Positions 23,690 to 31,863 are shown, counted from the stretch's first letter. The stretch is DNA of 64,000 nt from Oscillospiraceae bacterium (GCA_017434755.1 JAFRER010000016.1:1-64000); one strand, 5' to 3'. A program made the numbers and translations. Notes: a model not told the origin generated them from the letters alone.

Positions 23690-25417
23690 TCAACGCGGTA
23701 TTTTCTCCAAGGCACGATAGTCGATCTTCCCGCGCGGCGTTCTTGGTAAGTCCGCGCGATACTCGATCTCGTCCGGCACCATATAGCCGGGGAGTTTATC
23801 CTGGCAAAGGCGAAGGAGTTCTTCGGTCAAGGCCTCATCCTCAGTCACGCCAGCTTTCGTCACAATACATGCCTTGGGATAGTTGATTCGTTCCTCGTCG
23901 GGGATTCCGACCACGCAGCAGAGCTCGACCGCCGGATGCTGGTTCAATACTGCCTCGATCCGATCGGGGAACATCTTGGTTACATTGCCGTCGGCTCCCT
24001 TTGTCATAACAAGCCGCTTAATTCTTCCTGTCACAAAAATAGCTCCGTCCTCATTGATATAACCCAGATCTCCAGTGTGCAGCCAATGACGTCCATCCTT
24101 GTGAGTTTTGACAATCGCATCTGTTGCAGCTTGGTTTTTATAATAACCCAACATGAGCGACGGGCCAGTCATGCAGATTTCTCCTTGCTGGTTGTAGGTC
24201 ACTTCCTGATATGTCTCAGGATCCACAATCTTGCAAACAATTTTGACCAAGGGGATTCCTGAGCTTTCCGGCAAGTTTATTTCTTCATAGGTCACGGTAG
24301 CCGCGCTGACCATTTCTGTGGAACCCAACCCTTTCGCCAATGGGTACTGTGCCCCGCGGGATTTGAGCAGCTTATTGATGGCCTGTTCTGTATCTGCCCC
24401 CATTTTATCGCCACCATAGTAAATATGTTTCAGACAAGATAAATCCATTGTTGCCAGTCTCTCGTTATGCAGCAAGGGCTCATAATACGCAGGGATGGAA
24501 GCCATCAAGTGATTGGGCCTGTATGTTTTGATATATTGGTCAAACTTCTCCGGCCGATAATCTGGAATAAGAACAAGCTGAAACCCAAACGCCAGCGGGG
24601 CCAGCATACCATCAACAAGACTGTAATTCACAAAGGGCGGCAACACGGCCATGTTGATTTCCTGCCTGTCGTATTCCAATTCACATGCTATCTGCCAAAT
24701 GACAGAATTGATATTATAATCCGAACACATCACGCCCTTCGGTTCGCCGGTGGTGCCGCCGGTGTGGGAAATCAGCGCCATAGCGTGGGGATCCTTTTGA
24801 ACCGACGGAGCCGCTGTGTTCGCACCTGCGTCCAGAAAGTCCTTCCAGCTTTGAAAAACAGAAGGCTTTGGCAGTCTGGCACGGGGCGTTTTCAAAAAGT
24901 ACAACTGCTTGACCCCAAAGGGCAGCGATTCCCCGGCAGAGACAACGATTGCGTGCTTCACCATTGTCTGACCGATGCTGTCTTTGATGATGTTGTAGGT
25001 GCCTTCAAAAAGAATAGCGACCTCGCTCTGGACTTCGTTCAGATAATGCAGGATTTCCTGTTCCCCGGCCAGAGGGTGGATCATGTTGGAGACCGCGCCG
25101 ATCTTGTTGAGCGCGTATACCACATACAGCGCCTCGGGGATGCTTGGCAACGCCACCGTAACGATCTCGCCCGGTTTCACCCCGAGAGAACAAAAGGCGG
25201 CAGCTGTGAGGTCGATCTGCCTGAACAGCTTACTGTATTTGATTTTCCGTCCCAAATATAAAATTGCAATATCGTCCGGAAAATCCCGGTTGTTTTCCAT
25301 CAAGTATTCATAGATGGTGCATTCGGGCAGCGGTGCGTTGATGGTCTCTTCGCTGTAGTATTTCAGCCACGGCTTGTCGATGGATGGATAACCGGTTAAC
25401 TTCTTTTCTTCTGCCAT
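23690..25417 (-). CDS. Class I acyl-CoA synthetase (AMP-forming)
   Basis: A 575-residue ANL-superfamily ligase that would activate a carboxylic acid to its acyl-CoA through an acyl-adenylate. Motifs in order: P-loop-like ISHTGGTTGEPKGV near 215-230, YYGGDKMG and GLGSTEMVSAAT (adenine site), WLHTGDLGYINEDGAIFVTG, and the catalytic lysine in PRTPRGKIDYRAL near the C-terminus. Length is normal. GGGGGAAG precedes the ATG. It stands alone between two copies of a hairpin repeat and upstream (in transcription order) of nothing; the neighbouring 2-hydroxyacyl-CoA dehydratase-type operon on the same strand could use its product. Substrate unknown. Confidence 0.93.
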   Translation of the reverse strand: MAEEKKLTGYPSIDKPWLKYYSEETINAPLPECTIYEYLMENNRDFPDDIAILYLGRKIKYSKLFRQIDLTAAAFCSLGVKPGEIVTVALPSIPEALYVVYALNKIGAVSNMIHPLAGEQEILHYLNEVQSEVAILFEGTYNIIKDSIGQTMVKHAIVVSAGESLPFGVKQLYFLKTPRARLPKPSVFQSWKDFLDAGANTAAPSVQKDPHAMALISHTGGTTGEPKGVMCSDYNINSVIWQIACELEYDRQEINMAVLPPFVNYSLVDGMLAPLAFGFQLVLIPDYRPEKFDQYIKTYRPNHLMASIPAYYEPLLHNERLATMDLSCLKHIYYGGDKMGADTEQAINKLLKSRGAQYPLAKGLGSTEMVSAATVTYEEINLPESSGIPLVKIVCKIVDPETYQEVTYNQQGEICMTGPSLMLGYYKNQAATDAIVKTHKDGRHWLHTGDLGYINEDGAIFVTGRIKRLVMTKGADGNVTKMFPDRIEAVLNQHPAVELCCVVGIPDEERINYPKACIVTKAGVTEDEALTEELLRLCQDKLPGYMVPDEIEYRADLPRTPRGKIDYRALEKIPR

Positions 25418-25436
25418 TCTTGCTTCCCCCGGAAAA

Positions 25437-25464
25437 TAAAAAGTGCGCAGCCGGAGCCGCGCAC
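25437..25464 (-). terminator. Terminator-like hairpin in the ligase leader
   Basis: On the minus strand GTGCGC-N10-GCGCAC is followed by TTTTTATTTT, only about 20 bases ahead of the ligase ATG. It could be an attenuator, or simply stop transcription from upstream repeats, in which case the ligase promoter is not evident. Confidence 0.6.
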
Positions 25465-25489
25465 GAAAAACGCAGTGCTCCTTTTGCTG

Positions 25490-25592
25490 CCACGCAATTC
25501 TTTAACATCCCAAGAGAATGCAAAGATGGAGAATGCGTTTTTACCGGAAGTAAAAACTCCATTCTCTTGGGACATAATATTGAATTGCGTGG
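25490..25592. repeat. Nested inverted repeat (cruciform)
   Basis: Three nested perfect arms: CCACGCAATTC / GAATTGCGTGG (25490-25500, 25582-25592), TCCCAAGAGAATG / CATTCTCTTGGGA (25508-25520, 25560-25572), and GTTTTTAC / GTAAAAAC (25537-25544, 25550-25557). No coding capacity. It lies between the ligase leader and copy R of the multi-hairpin repeat. Confidence 0.85.
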
Positions 25593-25644
25593 CGAAGATA
25601 GTTTACCAGATTAACGGAAGAAAAACAAGACGAAACCTCAAATT

Positions 25645-25876
25645 GAACGATTGCCCTCGGTGAGAACGATACCCCTCAAATTGAACAATACCCCTCTGTG
25701 AGAACGATTTGTCCGGGAGAGGGGTGCCGGGAACACCCGAAAAAGCAAAAACGCCGCTGCGGAAATGACCCCGTAGCGGCTGCTTTTTTATGTCTGGACA
25801 GCGGAAAAGCCCTGAAATCAAGGGCTTTCTGGCAAAACAAAAAGGTAGGCAATTCTATCAAAATTACCTACCTTTT
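25645..25876. repeat. Multi-hairpin repeat, copy R
   Basis: Four GAACGA/GAACAA motifs at 25645, 25664, 25683 and 25702 (regular 19-base period), then hairpins GCCGCT / AGCGGC around GCGGAAATGACCCCGT, AAAGCCC / GGGCTTT around a TGAAATCAA loop, and AAAGGTAGG / CCTACCTTT (25841-25849 with 25867-25875) around CAATTCTATCAAAATTA. It matches copy L in order and loop sequence while the stems differ on both sides. Confidence 0.75.
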
Positions 25877-25894
25877 ATGCGTTTGGGCGCCGGC

Positions 25895-25970
25895 AATCAT
25901 ACAATTCGGCGATTCCTCTCTCGGGGAGGGGGGGTGGGTGCAAAGGTGGGTGCAGATTATGCAAACTGGC
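25895..25970. repeat. Dispersed GTGGGTGCA repeat, copy B
   Basis: Begins with AATCATACAATTCGGCG (identical to copy A) and carries two GTGGGTGCA motifs (25934-25942, 25946-25954). The second can pair with CTGCATCC downstream, before TCTTTTT. It follows copy R of the multi-hairpin repeat by 20 bases. The remainder up to 26180 shows nothing I can support. Confidence 0.65.
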
Positions 25971-26180
25971 CTGCATCCTCTTTTTCGCGAAATACATCCG
26001 CTTGGACCTTGTGGTGGTATTACAGTTTTGCGAAACTTCCAGAGCGTGCGGATCAGATCGAAAGCGCAGTCATGGCAGGCGTCAAATTGCATTCCCCCGG
26101 TTTCGGCTTTTGGAAAACCTGAAAAAGCATCCGCATACTCCGCAGAGAAGGGCGGGCGTTGGTCCTCTTTTTCCGTCGCC

Positions 26181-26723
26181 TTACGGCTCGCGCCACTTGA
26201 TGACCTTAGGGGGCTCGGTGAGCGCGACCGCCCAGTCGACGACCTCGAGCACACCGTCCCAGGTAGCGGGTTCGCCCTTGCCGTTCCTGGCCATCTCAAG
26301 CGTGGCCTTCTCGGCGTCGCTGAGCGCGTCCTTGGCTTCGAGCCTTGCGACGATCCCGCGGTTGATCTTTTTCATGATCAGCCGCAGCGGGGCGGAGAGC
26401 TTGCTCATATCAAAGCCGCCCTGCAGGGTGAACACCGGGATGTCGGAAGCAAGGCTGTGGTTCTTCCTGCAAGTTTCTCCCATGGCCGCGCCGGGAGGAG
26501 ACATGCCCACCTGCACGACGCCGCAGACCTTATAGTTTTTGAGCGCCTTGTCCAGGCCGGAGACCCTTCCGGCCATAATCCAGCCGACATACACGACCTC
26601 GATCCCCTTCGGCAGCGGGCAGCGGTCGGCGGGATAGGCGGGAATGGCGAGCATCCTCGACATGACTCTCGCGTAGCGCTCACAGGAGCCGGTGGCGGAT
26701 TTATAGATGACAGCACGAATCAT
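26181..26723 (-). CDS. Flavodoxin-domain protein
   Basis: A 180-residue protein with a flavodoxin-like fold: IYKSATGSCERYARVMSRML replaces the usual TGNT phosphate loop, VVYVGWIMAGRVSGLDKAL and VCGVVQVGMSPPG follow in the expected strand-loop positions. The C-terminal half (LRLIMKKINRGIVARLEAKD) is helical and common to clostridial flavodoxin_5-type proteins. It is the last gene of the dehydratase operon and might supply electrons to it. The FMN loop is atypical, so cofactor binding is uncertain. Confidence 0.75.
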   Translation of the reverse strand: MIRAVIYKSATGSCERYARVMSRMLAIPAYPADRCPLPKGIEVVYVGWIMAGRVSGLDKALKNYKVCGVVQVGMSPPGAAMGETCRKNHSLASDIPVFTLQGGFDMSKLSAPLRLIMKKINRGIVARLEAKDALSDAEKATLEMARNGKGEPATWDGVLEVVDWAVALTEPPKVIKWREP

Positions 26724-26743
26724 AAGTCTTCCTCCCTTGAAAA

Positions 26744-26941
26744 TCAGACGATGCGCCTGTCGCGGACCTGCGAATCGTAGTGTTTGTTGAGGAACGGCCG
26801 GACAACGTAATAGATGAGCTTGTTCTCAAAGTTGCCCATGTAAATGACAAAGGTGACGACGAAGAACAGCAGCCCGATCAGCCCGAGCTTGCCAAGCAGC
26901 TTCAGCAGCGCCTTTGCGATCTCTTTCTTGTTGCATTTCAT
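26744..26941 (-). CDS. Small single-pass membrane protein
   Basis: A 65-residue protein with a basic N-terminus (MKCNKKEIAKALLKLLGK), one hydrophobic helix (LIGLLFFVVTFVIYMG, about 22-37) and a basic tail (YDSQVRDRRIV). I do not recognise the family. It lies 18 bases after the larger dehydratase-type gene and 20 before the flavodoxin, so it belongs to the operon. It might anchor the soluble complex to the membrane; that is speculation from position. Confidence 0.6.
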   Translation of the reverse strand: MKCNKKEIAKALLKLLGKLGLIGLLFFVVTFVIYMGNFENKLIYYVVRPFLNKHYDSQVRDRRIV

Positions 26942-26959
26942 CTTGCCTTACCGCCTTTC

Positions 26960-28564
26960 TTAATACGCGTCGGAGTCGTCGAAGTTGAGGAGCGTGGGAT
27001 CGAGAGGCTCCTCGTTGAGGACGATGGACATGTACTGGTTGACGCAGTCGCGCATGTTCTGCCGCGAGACGGTGCGGCTGTCCTCCAAGTCGTGCTCGAT
27101 GAAAATAAAGCGGAAGCCCAGATCGCGCGCCTGCTCCTCCATGATCGCGTGCACGCCGAGCATGCCTTTGCAGGCGATGTTGTCGTTCATCAGGACCATG
27201 TCGCAGTTGAAGTTGTGCGCCCATTCCCACACGGCGTTGACGTTGTCCCAGCCGCCGACGGCCATGTGGCGCATCGTCGCCTTCTGCGTGAGCCGCGCGA
27301 GGTCGTCGATGGCCTTGTCGGGGTCCTCGGTGTCGATCATATTGAAGCCCATGGTCGAGTCCATGTTCAGCACGATCGCGATGCCCCAGCAGTTCTGCAC
27401 CCAGGTCGGGAAGTCGGTGTAATACACGGCCGAGGGGCCCCAGAGGAAGGCGCGGTGGCGGGTCTTGCCGCCGAAGGGCTGATACTTCTTTTCATAGCAC
27501 TTGCGCAGGCGCTTCATGACCTTGCGGTCGACCTTGTTGAAATAGGGATCCGCGCCGTTGACGGACTGCCACTCATAGAGCTTGTAGAGGGTCTCGGACA
27601 CGCCGACCTCGGCGGTGTAGCCGGTCTTCATGTAATCCCACTTCTCAAGCTCAAAGTTGTTCTGCTCGTTGATGCGCCTGGCGGCCTTGAAGAAGGCGTC
27701 CCAGTTGAACTTGACGCCGTACTGCTCCTCGACGAAGGCGATGGTCTCCTTCATGATCTGCCGCGAGAAGGGCAGGGCGAGCTCGTCGTCGTTGTGGATC
27801 ATGGCGAGCGTGGCCTGGTAGTCGGGCAGGCCGACGCGGCGGCGCTGGAACATTGAGGTAGCCTCAGACGCGTTGCAGGGCATATTGGTGGTGATGAGCG
27901 CCTTGCCCACCAGCGGGAAGGCGTCGTCGAGGGCGACGCCGGTCTCCGCCGCGCAGCGCGAGCACACGTCCGCCGGCAGGCCGAAGGACTCGGCCACGTC
28001 GATGTAATAGGGCTCGATGTGCTGGTCCACGTCGCAGATGATGAATTCCGGCAGCGTCTGCAGCGGCACGGGGTACAGTCCCGGGAAGCCGGTCATGAAC
28101 AGCTCCGGCAGCACCTCGTCCATGGGGACGAGCTTCTCGCTCTTCGCCTGGCTGGCGCCGAGACGGCGGTCATGCGAGAGGATGTATCCGATACGGCCGG
28201 TGAGGCTGCGGACGATGGCGTGCATCTGCGCGTGCGCGACGCGCAGCTCCTCGCCGCGGTAGCCCTCGAACAGGCGGTCGATGAACATGAAGGTGCCGAG
28301 GTACGAGCCCATCCAGCGGTATTCCCAAAAGCCCTTCATGATGGACACCGGCGCGGAGCCGACCATCTTCACCATGGCCAGAACGTTGTTCAGCCAGGAC
28401 GCGTAATCGAACATCGTGTCCTTGACGCCGCGCCACTCCCTGTACTTCGCGACGCCGGTCACATCGTGATAGCGCGAGCGCTGGCCGCCTTTCCCGTTCT
28501 CAGCGCGCCATACCGGGTCGAATCTTTTCAGCTTATCGTCGATGAAGCCAATGAGTTTTCCCAT
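26960..28564 (-). CDS. 2-hydroxyacyl-CoA dehydratase-family subunit (large)
   Basis: A 534-residue protein of the HgdB/FldC/BcrB superfamily, whose members hold a 4Fe-4S cluster and use ATP-driven single-electron reduction to remove water from 2-hydroxyacyl-CoA or to reduce aromatic rings. Characteristic stretches: MTGFPGLYPVPLQTLPEFII, ITTNMPCNASEATSMFQRR (cluster-ligand Cys), ICDVDQHIEP, NFNCDMVLMNDNIACKGM. It is longer than typical subunits (about 380-430), with extra N-terminal sequence. The ATG at 28564 follows TAGGAGG. It lies 12 bases after the smaller partner. No activator ATPase (HgdC type) is in the window. Visibly GC-richer than its surroundings. Confidence 0.85.
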   Translation of the reverse strand: MGKLIGFIDDKLKRFDPVWRAENGKGGQRSRYHDVTGVAKYREWRGVKDTMFDYASWLNNVLAMVKMVGSAPVSIMKGFWEYRWMGSYLGTFMFIDRLFEGYRGEELRVAHAQMHAIVRSLTGRIGYILSHDRRLGASQAKSEKLVPMDEVLPELFMTGFPGLYPVPLQTLPEFIICDVDQHIEPYYIDVAESFGLPADVCSRCAAETGVALDDAFPLVGKALITTNMPCNASEATSMFQRRRVGLPDYQATLAMIHNDDELALPFSRQIMKETIAFVEEQYGVKFNWDAFFKAARRINEQNNFELEKWDYMKTGYTAEVGVSETLYKLYEWQSVNGADPYFNKVDRKVMKRLRKCYEKKYQPFGGKTRHRAFLWGPSAVYYTDFPTWVQNCWGIAIVLNMDSTMGFNMIDTEDPDKAIDDLARLTQKATMRHMAVGGWDNVNAVWEWAHNFNCDMVLMNDNIACKGMLGVHAIMEEQARDLGFRFIFIEHDLEDSRTVSRQNMRDCVNQYMSIVLNEEPLDPTLLNFDDSDAY

Positions 28565-28576
28565 GTTCTTAGCCTC

Positions 28577-29758
28577 CTATTCGTTGATCTTCTTGATCTC
28601 CAGGCTCTCCACAAAGGCCTGGAACCGCGTGCGGAGCTGGCCGACCGAGCCGAGAGCGTACTCTTTCTCGATCGTGCAGCAGGGGATGCCGTTCTCGGCG
28701 CTCATGATATGGGAGGCGAGCACCTTCTCATAGCTCCAGAACTCGCAGAACTTCATGTTCTCGTAGATGATGCCGTCGGCCTTGTACTCGCGCGCGAGGC
28801 GCAGCAGCTCGCTGTGGCGCTGGTCGATCTTCATGCCGTCCATGAAGCGGGCGCACTGGTTCCAGTGCAGATAGTGGCGGCAGATCGCGTCGAAGGCGCT
28901 CTCGCCGTCCAGGATCTCGATCTTCTCACGGCTCGGCAGGCTGCCGAAGCAGTAGCGGTCGGCCACGACCATCGCCCCGCAGGTCTCGATGAGTTTGGTA
29001 AAGTCGGGGTCGTCGACCTCCGAACCGGCGAGCACGACGCGCGCGCGGAACGGGAAGCTCGGCTCCGGCTCTCGGGTCTTGATCTCCTCGAGCGTTTCCT
29101 TGAGATAGGGCAGGATCAGCTCGTGCGGGCAGACCTCGCTGACGACCTGGATCACGTGGAACTCATAGCCGGTGATGGGCGGATTGTCCAGCTTCCTGAA
29201 CTCCCCGATCTGCGTGATCACCTCGCAGAGCTCGTTGAAGCGCTCGATGGCGCGGCGCATCGCCTCGTCCGAGGTGTCCGCCTTCAGGACCTTCTCCATC
29301 GGAGCCAGCACATGCTTGCGCAGCTGTGCCTTGTAGTAGTCGAGATGCGTTTTGTCGCCGCGCATCGGCGGATCGATGATGGTGACGAAGAAGTTCTCGT
29401 GCTTGATGGGATTGAGCAGATAAAGATGCTCCTCCATCCGTTCCATGGCCGCGCAGCTCTCCGATCCGAAGACCGCGGAGAGATAGTTGTAGCCGCCCTC
29501 GATCGCGCGCTCAAGGATCGAGCGGACGTAGGGGCAGGTGCGGCCTGTCATGTAGTAGGTCGCCACATCCGTGGACGTGCAGCGCGGCGCGCGGAGCCTC
29601 GTGGAGAAGCAGCCGTCGAGATTCAAAAGTACCTCGGGCAGATAATAGCAGTTGTAGCCCAGCGCGTGCTTTCCCTCTTCTACGGCTTTCGTCACAAGCT
29701 CGTTCTGCGCATCCTGCAGAAGGTTTTCAAAAAAGATCAGATGCTTTAGATCCTTCAA
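28577..29758 (-). CDS. 2-hydroxyacyl-CoA dehydratase-family subunit (small)
   Basis: A 393-residue partner of the preceding protein, same superfamily. Markers are APRCTSTDVATYYMTGRTCP, YLSAVFGSESCAAMERMEEH, VVLAGSEVDDPDFTKLIETC and GIIYENMKFCEFWSYEKVLA with conserved cysteines that would ligate the 4Fe-4S cluster. The start is probably TTG at 29758 (AAAGGGTG upstream); no ATG in frame fits. A clear promoter lies at 29883-29911, so this is the first gene of the operon. Whether the complex acts as a dehydratase or a reductase is not decidable from sequence. Confidence 0.85.
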   Translation of the reverse strand: MKDLKHLIFFENLLQDAQNELVTKAVEEGKHALGYNCYYLPEVLLNLDGCFSTRLRAPRCTSTDVATYYMTGRTCPYVRSILERAIEGGYNYLSAVFGSESCAAMERMEEHLYLLNPIKHENFFVTIIDPPMRGDKTHLDYYKAQLRKHVLAPMEKVLKADTSDEAMRRAIERFNELCEVITQIGEFRKLDNPPITGYEFHVIQVVSEVCPHELILPYLKETLEEIKTREPEPSFPFRARVVLAGSEVDDPDFTKLIETCGAMVVADRYCFGSLPSREKIEILDGESAFDAICRHYLHWNQCARFMDGMKIDQRHSELLRLAREYKADGIIYENMKFCEFWSYEKVLASHIMSAENGIPCCTIEKEYALGSVGQLRTRFQAFVESLEIKKINE

Positions 29759-29882
29759 ATCAGATACACCCTTTCAAAAGACTTGTTTTCTCTCATGTCG
29801 TCTGATTGCTGTTTTTCTCCGTTGGCCACGCCCGCCCGCGTTCCGCTTCCGGACGGCGTATCCACGGATCCCTTGCAATAAA

Positions 29883-29911
29883 ACTATAACAAAAAACCGA
29901 TATCCGGTCAA
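29883..29911 (-). promoter_or_regulatory. Promoter of the dehydratase-type operon
   Basis: Minus-strand TTGACC (29906-29911), 17 bases, TATAGT (29883-29888), about 125 bases before the TTG start. The rest of the 29759-30212 gap contains repeat C and the tRNA terminator. Confidence 0.7.
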
Positions 29912-29994
29912 GGCATGCGATCAATTATGCAAAAATATAAATGTTTGCGATTGTTTGGCGCGATAGATGATTGATCTCTTTTGATCCGCGATAA

Positions 29995-30134
29995 ACTTTT
30001 TGGCGAAACTCGAGAAACGCCAAAAAGTATAGGGGGTGGGTGCAGATTCGTAATTGCCCCAATCCTCGAAATAATATAAAAAACAGAAAAAGCGAGACGG
30101 GCAGATGCATGGTTGCACCCACCTGTCTCGCTTT
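29995..30134. repeat. Repeat copy C with two hairpins
   Basis: ACTTTTTGGCG / CGCCAAAAAGT (29995-30005 with 30018-30028) is followed by GGGGGTGGGTGCAGATT, the core of the dispersed repeat (GTGGGTGCA at 30036-30044). An inverted copy (TGCACCCAC, 30114-30122) lies inside a second hairpin AAAGCGAGAC / GTCTCGCTTT (30089-30098 with 30125-30134). It marks the outer edge of the dehydratase operon opposite copy B. Confidence 0.6.
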
Positions 30135-30169
30135 GCCCTTGTATCAAGGGTTTTCCCGGGGAGATACGC

Positions 30170-30207
30170 AAAAAAGTACACAGGCTATTGTATCATAGCC
30201 TGTGTAC
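30170..30207 (-). terminator. Terminator of tRNA-fMet
   Basis: A 13-bp stem GTACACAGGCTAT / ATAGCCTGTGTAC (30176-30188 with 30195-30207) and, on the minus strand, a run of six T. It begins six bases after the tRNA CCA end. Confidence 0.85.
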
Positions 30208-30212
30208 CAATG

Positions 30213-30288
<76 letters not shown>

Positions 30289-30426
30289 ATATGTTGCTCA
30301 ATGGAGAGCTTATACAGACTATCACATGCGCGGAGGAAAGTCAAGAAAAAAATAAAAACCGCGGAAGATAGCGAATAACAACGGCAATATGTATGATACC
30401 GGACAGAAAAGGCGGCGTAAAAACAG

Positions 30427-30456
30427 TTGGATGTCTGATTTAACATATGTTATGAT
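30427..30456 (+). promoter_or_regulatory. Promoter of the MATE gene
   Basis: TTGGAT, an 18-base spacer and TATGAT lie about 50 bases ahead of the MATE start. Confidence 0.45.
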
Positions 30457-30508
30457 AATATTAGTGAAAAGCGAATGGGCTTACTTTTTCAGAATGAGAA
30501 AGACTGCT

Positions 30509-31858
30509 ATGACAAGAGATCTCACAAAAGGTTCCATACTGAAATGCATCCTGTCCTTCGCGATACCGATCCTGCTGGGAGCCATGTTCCAGCAGGTCTA
30601 TAACGTTGTGGACACGGCGATCGTCGGGCGGTATCTGGGAGTGGACCAGCTTGCGGGCATGGGTTCCGCCGGGGCGGTGTTCTTTCTGATGGTGTCGCCG
30701 GTGATTGGATTGTGCAACGGTTTTTCCATTCCGGTGGCCCAGCGCTTCGGATCGGGGGAGGAAAAGGAGCTTCGGCGCTATGTGGCGAACACGGCGTGGC
30801 TGTGCATAGCCATAGCGGCTGGCCTCGTCATCGTTACCATGGTGCTCTGCCGTCCGCTGCTGCGTCTGGTGAACACGCCGGAAGCGGCGTTTGAATACGC
30901 TTACAGCTATCTGATCGTCATCTTTGCAGGCATACCCTTCACGTTTCTGTATAACATGACATCCGGGATCATGCGCTCCCTCGGCAACAGCCGCACCCCG
31001 GTCTTTTTCCTGATCCTCGCGTCAATCCTGAACGTGTTTCTTGACCTGCTCTTTATGATCACGTTCAAGATGGGAACGGCGGGGGCGGCGCTGGCGACCG
31101 TTGTCGCCCAGGCCTCGTCGGGCATCGCTTGCTTCCTGAGCCTGCGGAGATATCCGGTGCTGAAAATGCAGCAGGATGAAAAGAAGGCGGATCTGGCCGT
31201 AATGAAGGAGCTTTCCCGTTACGGGATCCCCATGATGCTGAATCTGTTCATTACGGCGATCGGCGCCATGTTCGTCCAGTGGGCCGTGAACAGCTTCGGA
31301 ACATCGGTGGCAGCGGGCGTTGCCTCCGGACAGAAGATCCACGGCGTTCTGGGCAGCCCGATGGAGGCCCTCGGCCAAACGATGGCATCGTATACCGGAC
31401 AGAACACCGGCGCCCGCAGGATGGACAGGGTGAAGAAAGGCATGTGGACAGCCCTGCTGCTCTGCGCGGTGTGGTGGGTCATCTCGAACATCATCGTCCG
31501 CACGGGGGGATCCTCGCTTGTGGGACTGTTCATCGATCCGGCGGAGACGACGGCCACGGAGAGCGCCCTGCACTTTGTCTTCATCACCGTCTCGGCCAAT
31601 GTACTCCTCGGCTCGATCTACACGCTCCGTTCCGCGCTGCTGGGCTTAGGCTATCCCGGCATATCTGTGATCTGCGGGGTCATAGAGATGTTCGGCCGGA
31701 CATTCGTGGCGGTGTTTCTGGCGCAGCGCTTCGGCTTCGCGGGATTGTGCTATATCCACATCGTGCCGTGGATCCTGGCTACGCTGCTGCTCCTGCCGGG
31801 ATTCATCATCCTGCTGAGAAGAAAGACGGCGGAGCTTGCCCCTCCGGCGGAAGCATAA
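30509..31858 (+). CDS. MATE-family efflux transporter
   Basis: A 449-residue, 12-helix MATE exporter (NorM/DinF group) driven by Na+ or H+ and exporting cationic drugs or metabolites. Family signatures: IPILLGAMFQQVYNVVDTAI near the N-terminus, IPFTFLYNMTSGIMRSLGNS in the first half and the matching MASYTGQNTGARRMDRVKKG in the second. Starts at 30494 and 30509 are both possible, with only weak ribosome sites; the family's usual MT(R/K)DLTKGS opening favours 30509. Terminated by the hairpin at 31864-31899. Confidence 0.92.
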   Translation: MTRDLTKGSILKCILSFAIPILLGAMFQQVYNVVDTAIVGRYLGVDQLAGMGSAGAVFFLMVSPVIGLCNGFSIPVAQRFGSGEEKELRRYVANTAWLCIAIAAGLVIVTMVLCRPLLRLVNTPEAAFEYAYSYLIVIFAGIPFTFLYNMTSGIMRSLGNSRTPVFFLILASILNVFLDLLFMITFKMGTAGAALATVVAQASSGIACFLSLRRYPVLKMQQDEKKADLAVMKELSRYGIPMMLNLFITAIGAMFVQWAVNSFGTSVAAGVASGQKIHGVLGSPMEALGQTMASYTGQNTGARRMDRVKKGMWTALLLCAVWWVISNIIVRTGGSSLVGLFIDPAETTATESALHFVFITVSANVLLGSIYTLRSALLGLGYPGISVICGVIEMFGRTFVAVFLAQRFGFAGLCYIHIVPWILATLLLLPGFIILLRRKTAELAPPAEA

Positions 31859-31863
31859 AAAAG

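Noticed and set aside
25698-26780. 360-codon plus-strand frame over repeats R and B
   Set aside because: It crosses the hairpin repeats, continues antisense to the flavodoxin gene and has no recognisable domain.
26780-27856. 358-codon open frame on the plus strand
   Set aside because: Antisense to the large dehydratase subunit, no ribosome site and no domain resemblance.
28019-29749. 576-codon open frame on the plus strand
   Set aside because: It is exactly antisense to the smaller dehydratase subunit and part of the larger one; its low-complexity Ala/Arg/Val/His composition comes from GC-rich codons read backwards.
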